Below are positions 53,460 to 63,462 of a DNA stretch of 64,000 nt, piece after piece; the first letter of the stretch is position 1, and the number at the start of each line of letters is the position of its first letter. The stretch spans positions 124,001 through 188,000 of the forward strand of contig CANTFK010000842.1 in assembly GCA_947646735.1 (NCBI GenBank), given 5' to 3'. The notes beneath the pieces are model-generated. The model did not search any database. It had not been told where the DNA came from and saw only the letters and a program-made list of their open reading frames with translations. The position numbers and the translations under genes were made by a program. This DNA comes from Peronospora farinosa. Lineage: Eukaryota > Oomycota > Peronosporomycetes > Peronosporales > Peronosporaceae.

Positions 53460-54812
53460 TGTGGCGAAGTGAAGGAGTGAATTTCGCCAAGTGTGATCGC
53501 ATATTTTCGGTTAAGTCTGAAATGGCCAATATTAATGAGTCGCGATCTCGCAGAAAGGTTTCAAGACGATGTCAAATAGGATGGAAAACAGTGAATGGTG
53601 TAGTTTGCACTTCTATGTGGGGTCAAATATGGCCTAGAAACTACGCTATTGCGATCTTCAGCTTATTTCCGATGGCGATCCGCGTGAACGCGGTCGCTAA
53701 GGAGGAAGATGGGTACATCCAAGCATGTGGAGGACGGTCTGGTGTGGATCACGTCGCTATGGAGGACTGGAATGGTGGATATGACATGTCACATAGATGA
53801 ACTATCTCACATGACCTGAGAAACGGTGAAGAGGACAAGTCGTGATCCGGCGGATCGCGATCCGATGCTAATTATTAGTATCGCGATCCGATATTAATTA
53901 TTAGTACCGCGATCCGATATTAATTATTTAGTACCGCGATCAGGTACTAATTATTAGTATCACGATCCGATGCTAATTATTAGTATCGCGATCCGATATT
54001 AATTATTAGTACCGCGATCTGGTATTAATTATTTAGTACCGCGATCTGGTATTAATTATTTAGTACCGCGATCCGATACTAATTATTTAGTACCGTGATC
54101 TGGTACTAAAATGGTATTATATCCGAGTGAGGTAGCGATCCAGATCGCGGCGATATTGGAGTGGACCACATTACAAGATCTGAATTTTCCGAAAGGGCGA
54201 TACGTGGCAACAGATCCTGAGCTACAGATAGTCAAGATCATAGGTTTTGGTATTTGATTGGTTAACATTAACAGAGTTCAATTTGCTTCTAAGTACACGT
54301 GTCGACTTCTCTTCCGGGCTGGATTCTTTGGCCTCCCGACGTCTCAAGGAAGTCTACCTACTACGCAAGTCATATCCCTGGATTGTTTGGCCAGGGATTG
54401 CAAGAATATTCAACAAAACAAATCAAGCTGCGATTGGACGCAAAAGACTAAGAAGTCCAGATACAAGATCACGAGACGGCTCAAGTGGTCAGAAGGCAAG
54501 CGGATCAAGTATCTACATTTTTGGACAAGGCGATCTCAAGGGAGATCAGGGCGACGCAAATAGAGCACCCCAAGAACAACTGCGATCGTGTGAGGAATTC
54601 CACGCGATCGCCCCCCCACTATCCCTAACACAATCAAGTCCAACATCGACTCAAGTCTACCGAGAAGAGAGCAACCCGCCCTACCGACGGGTACACAAGG
54701 TGAGGAAGGCTATACACACGGAATCGGGGTACCCCCTCCGTTAGTCGGTCGTCCGGGCGCCAGTGGAGAGTTGGGATCGCATCAGCAATTTTGCGAATCC
54801 CACTCCACCACA
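53460..54812 (+). repeat. 3' LTR of the GATC-rich gypsy element
   Basis: TGTGGCGAAGTGAAGG ... CACTCCACCACA; pairs with 41409-42790. Confidence 0.92.
53852..54110 (+). repeat. LTR minisatellite, 3' LTR copy (about 10 units)
   Basis: The same 26-27-bp units as in the 5' LTR with one fewer copy and one variant unit (GATGCTAATTATTAG in place of GATATTAATTATTTAG). Confidence 0.88.
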
Positions 54813-55600
54813 TTTACTTGGTGGCGGTAAGTGATGCCTTCGGCGGCACTGACGCGGAGGTGCTCGACAACATCTTCCATCACGCATCAAGTGAGCTTCA
54901 AACGGTGCTAATGGCCAAGTACGACGGAAATCGGGTCGAATACCTCGCTCAAGCTAAAGAGCTTGCACACTTCGCGCAGTCTGTTGAGCTGGGCACACAA
55001 AATGCTGCCTCGTTTGGTAAGGACGTTGTAGCACACGTTGCTGAAAGCAAGCCACGCGCTGATACACGCACGTGTTATGGATAAGGCAAAGTCGGACATA
55101 TCCAATTCGCCTGTCCTGACGACAGAAAAAGTCGAAATTTCACAAAGGTGCTAAGGGGACGTGGCGGGGCAATGGCAGGCCTAAGGAAGTTGTTAACTAC
55201 ATGCTGTCCGTGCAAGACGACAAAGCTAGGACAAGTGGTGGATACTGGACAGCGGTTCCAGCAGGCACCTCTTTAATGATATGGCGCTTCTAGAGGATTC
55301 GCGTGAGTGTGACGACCAATGCGTGGTCGCCGACGAAAAGACGCTTCGACTAACAATGGTCGGAAGTGTGGTGCTTCACGTGATGGCATACGGAAGAGCA
55401 AGCGTTATTCGGCTGACTGATGTCTACTACTCACCGTTGATAACACGCAATATTGTGTCGTATGGAAAGCTTGAGCTAAAAGGATACGGGCTCAAATACA
55501 AGGATAATCGGCGAGCGCTAATCTTGCTTACTACCAATAACTGCGTGTTTGACGTGGCTATGTGCAACAAGGTAGACGCAAAACACGAAAGTCAATGAAG
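54813..55600 (+). pseudogene. Copia gag 3' part and protease
   Basis: 54813-55084 carries the gag helical region and ends at a TAA where the second Cys of the knuckle CYG-C-GKVGH would be; the remainder (GKVGHIQFACPDDRK) follows. The protease motif WILDSGSSRHLFNDMALL is readable near 55240-55295, and its frame continues to 55598. Confidence 0.75.
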
Positions 55601-55602
55601 AA

Positions 55603-56290
55603 ATGGAAGACACAGTCATGGCCGCGATTGATGACGCAAAGAAGAAGAAAGATGAGGAGGATGTGCATGTAGGAACGCTAATGCACTTTCATCAACGCTT
55701 TGGCCATCTCGCTTACGAAACGATAGAGAGGATGGCTCGCGAGCCTAACTCCGGCATTCGGCTTACAGACAATCAACGGGTGACATGTGTCACGTGCGCG
55801 CAAGCGAGGAAGACTAAGAACGCGCAGTCCAAGAAGGACACCGGGGTGCACTCACCAATTATTCGTATTGGTGGTGTAATCTGTTCGTACCTTAAAGGAC
55901 CAATATGCCGAAGGACCGAATGAGGAATCGGTATCTCGTCAACTTTGTGGATCACAAAAGCAATTACTGCCGCGTGTTTCTTGCGCGTAACAAGCAGCGA
56001 AAAATTTCGAGCACTTCTTGTCGTTCTTTGAAAAGCGTTTCGATTGACGGATTTATGTCCTTCAAACTGAAGGTGGAGGTGAGTACAAGAATGTGGACCT
56101 GCTTTGCAAGTCATCCGACGTGGCGAGACAGATTAGTGAGGCGCGAAATCAAGCGTCAAATGGTAAGGCTGAGTGTATGCACCGAACGGTGTTAAATATG
56201 GCGCGCGCCATGATATTTGCGAGCGACCTACCGCTTTATTTTGGGGGTGATGCTGTCAAGTACTCGACGTACATCCTGAATTTTTTGTAG
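55603..56290 (+). pseudogene. Copia integrase, disrupted
   Basis: The zinc-binding region HFHQRFGHLAYETIERM and TCVTCAQARKTKN is intact. In the core the expected first Asp (usually CSDLKGP) reads CSYLKGP, and after RNRYLVNFVDHKSNYCRVFL the frame slips. NGKAECMHRTVLNMARAM holds the Glu. The coding region stops abruptly at YILN near 56280, where about 310 bp of unrelated sequence begins. Confidence 0.8.
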
Positions 56291-56595
56291 TCCTACAAGC
56301 TCGAACATAGCCAGTAGAGCTGTTCACTTGGTAGTTGTAAGGTACCCAATAGTTCGAATACCACGATGGATACCCATGAAAAGCTTACCTGTGTGGTTTT
56401 GGTTGCAATTACGTTCGATATCAACACACCAGCTTTAGGATCCTCACCTTTGATCTAGCCGAGTGTGGCAGCAAGTAGGAAAAATCAATTGAGTACTTAT
56501 GCGATACGTTGACAACCAAAACTCGCGACTCTTTCATGTATTCTTATGGATTGATTTCGTCTCAATTTGCAGCATTGACAATGGAAATCGTCTAA
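56286..56595. other. About 310-bp insertion in copia integrase, origin unknown
   Basis: Sequence between YILN (56280) and the resumption at RASPIEVLTKQAPNLRD (about 56603) has no copia coding. It begins with a small hairpin (TTGTAG/CTACAA). No long terminal repeats or matching target duplication were seen. Confidence 0.5.
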
Positions 56596-56614
56596 CCGTG
56601 CGTCTCCAATCGAG

Positions 56615-58020
56615 GTGCTGACGAAGCAAGCCCCCAATTTGCGCGACATCGTTGTGTTTGGATCAACATGCACGATGTACCGCGAATCAAAGAAGAATTC
56701 GCTCGCACATCGAGCGCAAGTTGGAACGATCGTGGGGCGCAGCGACGAGACTAAGGGTTACCGTGCCTTTATTTGCAAGGACAACATCGTCATGGTGACG
56801 CAACACGTCAAAAATATTTAGACGTTTCCCGACACGCAAAATGCACAATTAGAAGACCATGATGATAATTCCCGAGGTGACGCGCGGATCGCTCACGGGA
56901 ATTTTTGCGACGACGACAAGAAAAAGAAGGGCAAGGGAAGAGGCAACCGATGGACGCGCGACCCCTATGGCATACGTGGAGCAACCAAGCGTTCTATGGC
57001 AGAGACGATGCCTGCATTTAATTATGTAGCCACCGCTCTACAAGTCCACGAGCCGGACTCGAAGACACATACTGAGGCAGTGAGCCTTTTTAAAACCGAA
57101 AGTTGTAGTAAAGCCATGCTCGAAGAAATCCAGGCGCTTAAGGAAAACGACGTGCGACACGTGATCAAGCGACCGGCCGATGCAAACCTGCTGCAAAGTA
57201 AGCGGGTATACAAGACCAAGATAGATGCAAACGGAGAAGTGAAGCGCTCAAGGCACGACTGGTTGCATGTGGGAACAAGCAAGTCTTCGGTAACGACTAC
57301 TCACTTACCTTCGCCGCCGTGATGGAAATGTCGACGATGAAGGTGATCCTGGGACTCGCAGCGGCATGGGGTGTACCTGCGAAACGCGGAGACATTTTTA
57401 ACGCGTATGTGAAGGCTGACAAGGAGGAGCATCTAGAGATATTACTGCGCGTACCAAGAGGCATGCAGATTAAGACGAACGGCTCAAGGCACTTGGAGCG
57501 GATAGTGCAAGCGACGTCGCTCTCGAATTTAAGAAAAGCCTTTACGGGCTCAAACAGGTAGGTGGACTTTGGATTCAGTTGTTGCAAACAAAACTCATCT
57601 ACGCAGGATTTATGCAGTGCATTAGTGACATGTGTCTGTACTACAAGCGAGACGGTGGCGAGATGACCGTGGTGGGTGTCTACATGATGACCTAATAGTC
57701 ACGGCAACTACGACGACGGCTGTAAATTGTTATTTGTGGCGATGGAATCGCTTTCGATCAAAAACCTGGGACAGGTGTTGAAATTACTTGGAATTCGAGT
57801 AAAAGCGATTGATTCGAGTGCGTATGCTTTAGATCAGGAGGAGGCAATAAATGAGCTGCTTCGGGAGCACGAATTGGCGTCGGCGAACACGACAATCACG
57901 CCGATCAGCGACGACTGTAACAATGAAGCCACTTCGGACAGCATCCTGCTTACGAAGGTTGTTGAACCTGGAAAGCTAACAATCAAGTCGTTTCAGTCTC
58001 TTGTTGGAAGTTTATTGTGA
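56615..58020 (+). pseudogene. Copia integrase C-terminal and reverse transcriptase, several frames
   Basis: 56615-56821: DIVVFGSTCTMYRESKK and AHRAQVGTIVGRSDETKGYR. 56996-57322: MLEEIQALKENDV and SKRVYKTKIDANGEVKR. 57319-57561: MKVILGLAAAWGVPAKRGDI with NAYVKADKEEHLEI. A stop replaces the palm YVDDLI region (VYMMT then TAG near 57690), and 57727-58020 gives LKLLGIRVKAIDSSAYALDQ. All are standard copia RT blocks out of frame with each other. Confidence 0.8.
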
Positions 58021-58451
58021 GACGCGAGATGTATTCGGCCGGACATCGCGTTTGCGGTTCACAAATCAACGCGACACACTAATGAGCCACGGGATCAAGA
58101 CTGGAAATTGGCGAAGAAAATTGCGCGTTACCTCGCCGGGACCAAGAACATGTAGTTTGAGATGCGTTTCAATGACAAGGATAATTTGGGGATTACGCTG
58201 GAGTCTTACAGCGATGCAAGCTTCGCTGCAGACAAGGCGACAGGAAGTACCTGACCGGATCAATGGTGCTGCTCAACAATATGCCTGTGAGTTGGGCTGC
58301 AAAGAAGCAAAGAGGAGTTTCGCTCTCGACGATGGAGGCTGAGTTCGTAGCAGCGTCCGAAACGGCTCGCGAGCTTCTTGGAATTCGAGAGATGCTGATG
58401 GAACTAGGACTTCCACCGAATTTGCCTATGAAGATGCATGTGGACAATTAA
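58021..58451 (+). pseudogene. Copia RNase H remnant
   Basis: The last block reads SWAAKKQRGVSLSTMEAEFV and ETARELLGIREMLMELGL, ending MHVDN at a stop where HVDNQAAI is expected. Earlier RNase H sequence (YSDASFAADKAT) is readable in another frame near 58208-58240. Confidence 0.8.
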
Positions 58452-58690
58452 GCTGCAATCTGCCAGATTGAAGGCGAGGCTTCGTTCTTAAGAAAAAAGA
58501 ATATTGATGTACGGCTCAAGTTTATTTAAGGACTTTGCTCGTCGCGGTATACTAGATCCATGCTATGTTCGGTCCGAAATGATGCTCGCGGGCTTATTGA
58601 CCAAGCCGGTCGAACAGCACAAGCTCGCTAAGTTGCGCTTACAAGTGGGTTTGCAATAGCTGAGGCGTACGATGCGATTGCGAGGAGGAG

Positions 58691-58922
58691 TGTTAAAGAT
58701 GGACATGTTGAAGGTGAGGTACACTATCGCACCGCTGAGAGCCTGTTGGATAGACGCATGATTACGGACATGATGACGGTTGATTATGGGCGCGCTGTCA
58801 GCTGAGTATGGTATAGTTAATATAGGAGTGGCTTAGATAAAGCACTTGTTGGAGAACTAAGGACCAAATATATATTAGTATTCAATTAACCACCTAGTGA
58901 GCACTACGCATCTGCTTTAATA
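58691..58922 (+). repeat. 3' LTR of the copia element
   Basis: TGTTAAAGATGGACATG ... GCATCTGCTTTAATA; preceded by the polypurine tract GCGAGGAGGAG. Confidence 0.92.
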
Positions 58923-59241
58923 CAGCTTACCTATGCATCGAACATTCTAGAAATACCCTAAAATAGACTATTTTAGAAGTACCTAGCAGGCTTCACCGGC
59001 TTACATTTAGTGTTCGGCTAGATACGAAGTTCCACTGTCCAACAAAAATGCTGTCTAAAGGGGCACTGATGACAGAATTGGCCTGGCATTATTGTGTGAG
59101 TGTTATCAGGAGCAAGTTCGTCCATCTCAATCAGTTGGTCTCTATAAATTCATTATTCAGGTGACAAACTCAATATCTGATTCATGAATCATGAATCTGA
59201 AACATGGATCAGCCCTGGGAAAACGAACATGATTCATGAAT
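58923..59241. repeat. Flank with palindrome GATTCATGAATC, right of the copia element
   Basis: Two perfect copies, 59179-59190 and 59231-59242, mirror those at 40572-40640. The rest has no recognised gene. Confidence 0.7.
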
Positions 59242-60414
59242 CAGGCGTGGCTCATGTAAAATTATTGGATAGGAGGTATATAATGTCGTGTGTTCTTCGT
59301 GGAAAATCCACGGTGACGTCGTACCGAAAACGACGTACTCGGTAGCGTGATCAGAATACGAAAGACCAGTGTGCCGCATGGCCGCAAGCGGAAGCTGTGA
59401 TGCGCCGTGCTCAACGTTCACGTCGGCATGAAGTTGTGATATTTGATGATCTACGTGATATTGTGGTGAAGTACGTTCAAAATGTGGGGACCCCAGAGGC
59501 CAGATGGATCCGAGAAACAAGGAACCGTGCACCAGGGAGAGGGGACCGGAAAGAAAGGGGACCTCGAGGTGAAATGAACGCTGGCTGAGAACAATTTGCA
59601 GCACCAACAAAGGAGAGATCATTACCAGGGTACCATTTAAAAGCGGTACCGAAAGGATTCGACCTTGGTTTTCTATTGGAAGAACCGATTCCTCCTTGGT
59701 AAAGCTTGGTACCTCCTCGGTAGGCCTGGGTTTCTCATTGGTAGACCGGTCTCTCGAGGTTCAGCCACTCCTGACCAGTCAGCACACGGATCAGACCAGA
59801 CGATACAAGAAATCAGGACTTTAGACAAGGATAGAGTAAAGGAGCTTAAAGGATATGACTATATTGTATAATACTCATTTTGCGCTACTTGGCACGTCTT
59901 CGTCGCGCTTGAAGGAGCTAGAGTCTGACCACACGCCTGTTCCGGGGATGGGATATATGTCGGCCCCTCATTGAAGACAGTCTTGCGGTTCGACTCAAGT
60001 GCGAGCTGAATATCACGTGTCACGACTTCGGCGTCCTTAAGAGCTTGCTCTAAGCTACTAACTTGTTCCGGTGGAGATGTATTTTGGCCCCCGTTGAAGA
60101 CAGTCGTGTAGCGAAAATCAAGTGCGAATAGAACCCAAGGATGTGTTTGGCCTGTGAACCATGCGCCATCGGCGGCTCGGCATGTCTCGTCTCGAGTAGC
60201 CCAAAGACCTCTATCAGAAGCGGTCTCCCTCACCTCACGTTCCGGGCGCAAAGTAAAGTTCAGGTGGTTAACCCTGAGAAATCAGGGAAAAGTCCGGGGA
60301 CGACAAGCTTCCTGAAGAAATTGGTTCTACCCCCTCCGAAAGTCGGCAGTCCGGCACAGTGAGTGGTGTGGAGTCTTATTATAATATTTTAAGAATCCAG
60401 TCCACAACACGTGT
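59242..60414 (+). repeat. Probable 5' LTR of a plus-strand gypsy element
   Basis: The 3' end (GGTTCTACCCCCTCCGAAAG, TCGGCAGTCCGG, GAATCCAGTCCACAACA) is a diverged relative of the GATC-family LTR end. 59640-59755 contains imperfect tandem units with CTTGGTAAAGC/CTCGGTAGGCC/ATTGGTAGACC. Immediately after, GTGTACGACGCACGGGTTCG may be a decayed tRNA-type primer site. The left boundary is unknown. Confidence 0.55.
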
Positions 60415-60610
60415 ACGACGCACGGGTTCGAATTCGACCACTGACAAGTTGGAAAATGTGGGAGCGCAGTAGGGGCGGGATTTCCTACTGTCGCGGACTC
60501 TGAAACTACCCTTATGTTCAAAGTTATCGAACAAATGGGTAGCATAGTCCCTGAGGTACTGAAAGGTCGGACCTCAAACCTTTTTGTCGATAGCGCTCGA
60601 GTAAGAGGCA

Positions 60611-61069
60611 ATGACCCTTCTCGTTGATTCGGGTGTATCACAAAACTTTGTAAAACTCGCGGCTCTGAAAAAGAGACCGGCGAGTTATGAGTCGCTTTGC
60701 CAGGATGGCAAGCGAGAAGAGGCGATCGTTCGTTTAGCGAAATGCGCGCTCGTTAAATCAGAGGGAGTTCAAGTTGAACTAGCTATCAGTTTCAGTGACT
60801 TCTCTTGTAAAGAGAAGTTCTCAGTGCTAGGTATGGAGAGTCCGTATGACCTCATCCTAGGCATGCCTTGGCTGGCTAAGCACCAACCATGGATTGACTG
60901 GCGTACACGCTCAGTCGCTAACTCTACGCAGGACACCGGAAAGGATGTGCTCCTTCGAGAGGCTTATGTGACCGATGCTGTGTCCAACACAGTTGAGGTT
61001 GCGATGACGGTATGTCGATCGGCACAAGGTACTACCCAGCTCGTGGTTTGGAGTAATGGAAGTGTCTAG
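60611..61069 (+). pseudogene. Gypsy aspartic protease
   Basis: TLLVDSGVSQNFVKLAALKK carries the D-S-G active site, and YDLILGMPWLAKHQPWIDW the flap/C-terminal motif. One frame of 152 codons; gag is not recognisable upstream. Confidence 0.8.
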
Positions 61070-61497
61070 ACAAGAAGTCAGGTGACACAAATTCCTACCC
61101 AGCTCGAGGAGACTGGTGTAGTGAATGGGACGATGACAAGTAGTCATGCGTCCAATGTTCCTGCACAGATCCGATAGCCTGTGGCAGTGGATGATGGGCT
61201 GACAGGAAGCCAAGCGCCACAAGAACCGTCACGGAGTCATGAGTCTGGTGCGGTTGAAAGGAGTGCGTTGGCTATGTCAGCAACGACACCTTCCTCCAGG
61301 TCAAAGGTTGTGGTGGCTCGAGCAACGAGAACCGAAAGCATGAAGACGATTAAGGGCACGTCGTAACGAGTGACCCTTGGATCAGTATTGTTACAAGAGG
61401 ACGGACTTACGAACAAGTTGCTCGAGGTCGTCGAAGGCGAGATTCCGGAGGCATCCTCAGTTGAGGTGCTTCACCTTGTCTGACATCTGGCGAGGAG

Positions 61498-62560
61498 ATG
61501 ATAAATCTCTCGGAGATGACGTGGGATTTGTTCCTGTCCGAACTGAAGGAAGGAAAGATCCACGAGATAGTCGCACCAGTTCCAGAAGAGAACGTGGTGG
61601 ACTGTTGCTCTGCATCCACAATGGATGAGAGCGTCTTGGAAACCGACAAGAAGAAACGGTTTGCTACTCAAGGCTGGGATGCCTTGAAGGACAGCCCGTT
61701 CTATGATGTTCTGTGAAAACATCGTGATGTGTTTCCAGCAGAAGTGCCGAGCCTCCTACCGGCCGATAGGGGCATCAGGGACGAGATTGACCTGGAAACT
61801 GGCACCAAGTAATGTGTGAACAGGCAATGGATGTTGCCGAAGGAACAAGTCGATTACATCGATGAGTTTTTCGACAAGCGAGCTAAGGCGGGACATGTAC
61901 GTGAGAGCAAGTAGCCTTACTGAAGCCCGACCTTCTGTGTGCGTAAAGCAACAGGTGGATGGCGCGTGGATCATGCTTATAATTAGCTAAATACGACCAC
62001 CATTCCGGTTTAAACGCGATCCCGCGGAAAGATGTCTTGTTGAATACTATTAGATAGTCAACTATCTTTATCGCGTTGGATCTGAAGGATGGCTACTATC
62101 AATTCTTATGAGGGATACTAATGTAGCCAAAACGGCAGTAAGCACCCCAAGCGGTATGCTGTGAGAGTGGCTTGTGATTCCACAAGGGTTGCAAAATGCT
62201 CCAGCAACATTCAACCGAGTGGTGGCTCACATTATGCGTCAGCACGGTACCTACGCGCCCCATTACTTTGACGATGTATTCGTGCATAGTAGGGCGGAGG
62301 ACGATCTGAGCGCGATAGAGTCGCACAAGCGTCATTTAGACGCTGTGTTGCAGACTATGGGTGACGCCCAATTATACGTGAGCTTGCAAAAGTGCGTAAT
62401 AGGGGTCCCCGAGATACCTGTACTGGGCTGCATCGTAGGTGCACATGGTGTACGAGCAGACCCAGAAAAGGTAACGGCTGTAAAGGAATGGCCATTCCCA
62501 CGACATGTGAAGGATCTGCGCCAATTCCTTGGCTCGCTAATTACTTGCATAAGTACAGCA
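61498..62560 (+). pseudogene. Gypsy reverse transcriptase, multiply interrupted
   Basis: Pre-RT block EMTWDLFLSELKEGKIHEIV; then VFPAEVPSLLPADRGIRDEI after a stop near 61716; fingers region with stops near 61912 and 61985. The palm frame 62174-62602 carries QGLQNAPATFNRVVAHIMRQ and APHYFDDVFVHSRAEDD, then VLGCIVGAHGVRADPEKV and DLRQFLGSL. Confidence 0.82.
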
Positions 62561-63462
62561 AGAATTATGCGGAGCAGACTAAGCCATTGTCTGACCTTTT
62601 GAAGAAGGATACAGAATGGACTTGGTCAAAGGAACAAGAAGATGCGTTCACTTCAGTGAAGCAATCTCTTGTGGAGGCACCGGTCTTGGCATTGCCAGAC
62701 GCGGATAATCCCTTTAGCGTCGTCTGCGATGCAATCAATTTTGCAATCGATAGAGCGCTCATGCAGAAGGATGACAGCGGCATTGATCGTGTCATTTCTT
62801 ATCAGTCTCGGCTTTTAAAAGCCGCAGAGCTGAATTACCCTGTGCATGACAAGGAGCTACTTTCAATAAAGATGCCCTTGTAAAGTTTCGGGTGCACCTC
62901 TTGGGCACCGAACCTTTTGTGTTTATACGGACCACGCATCACTGCGGACCGCTATTAGTTCACCGCACCTCTCGCCGAGATGGCGAGATGGCTAACATTC
63001 TTCTCTGAATTTAAGTTCAAAGTTGAATATAAGCCAGGTAAATCGAATGTCTTGGCTGACGCGTTATCGCGCAGACCAGACCTCGAGGCGAGGCACCAAA
63101 AAAGTGTGTTTCGTGAGAAAGCACAAGTTGAGTCGTCAACACTGGCAGCCATGAAGACCTATCATGTGACGAGCTCAATGGCCTCCGATATAAAGGAGTG
63201 TTACAGTCAGGAAGAACATTGTCGCCTGCTGTTGGATCATTTTTGTGGACGAAAGTTTACCCTTCCGTCGCACTTGAAAGATAAACTAAATCGCTTTAGC
63301 TACAGTGATGTCCTATGGCCAATTATGACATCAGCTGTCACCCTGTGATCCCTTGAGAATATATGTCGCTCATGACTCAGATCTCAAGCTGATGATACTG
63401 CACGAGTGCCATGATGCGCCATCTAGTGGGCATCTGGGCCGTAAAAAGACATTCTCACGACC
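62561..63462 (+). pseudogene. Gypsy RNase H and truncated integrase
   Basis: 62550-62883: KPLSDLLKKDTEWTWSKEQE, FSVVCDAINFAIDRALMQ (the usual DAS reads DAI) and HDKELLSIK. 62980-63348: WLTFFSEFKFKVEYKPGKSN and LADALSRRPDLEAR. 63353-63462: HDSDLKLMILHECHDAPSSG then HLGRKKTFSRP, the start of the integrase zinc-binding region, where homology ends. Confidence 0.82.

Larger units (their letters stand above)
41409..54812 (+). mobile_element. GATC-rich Ty3/gypsy LTR retrotransposon (13.4 kb) with second RNase H, chromodomain and antisense gene
   Basis: LTRs 41409-42790 (1,382 bp) and 53460-54812 (1,353 bp) are TG...CA and differ by a few substitutions, one C-run length change and one unit of a minisatellite. 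The internal order is PBS, gag, -1 frameshift signal, protease, RT, degenerate RNase H, second RNase H, integrase, chromodomain, then an antisense coiled-coil gene, then the 3' LTR. Pol carries two single-base frame disturbances. No perfect target-site duplication is visible (TACAC before, TTTAC after), and the usual polypurine tract is not adjacent to 53460. A purine-rich stretch (GAGAAGAGTGAAGCGAGACAG, split as GAGAAGAGTG and AAGCGAGACAG) lies about 50 bp upstream, so the annotated LTR start may be about 50 bp short of the original. Confidence 0.92.
41009..58922 (+). mobile_element. Ty1/copia LTR retrotransposon, decayed, interrupted by a nested gypsy element
   Basis: Two 232-bp LTRs (41009-41240 and 58691-58922) differ at only about one base near their start. 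Flanks CAGTT (41004-41008) and CAGCT (58923-58927) match at four of five positions, a plausible target-site duplication. A polypurine tract GCGAGGAGGAG abuts the 3' LTR. The internal order is gag, protease, integrase, RT, RNase H, the copia order. All coding parts carry stops or shifts although the LTRs are almost identical. A gypsy element is inserted in gag at 41409-54812. Confidence 0.9.
60415..63462 (+). mobile_element. Plus-strand Ty3/gypsy pol (protease-RT-RNase H-integrase start), truncated
   Basis: Order: protease 60611-61069, spacer, pre-RT 61498-61716, RT to 62560, RNase H 62560-63100, linker and the first integrase residues to 63462. Integrase stops at GHLGRKKTFSRP where a minus-strand gag of another family begins. 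Many stops and frame changes occur between blocks. Confidence 0.82.
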
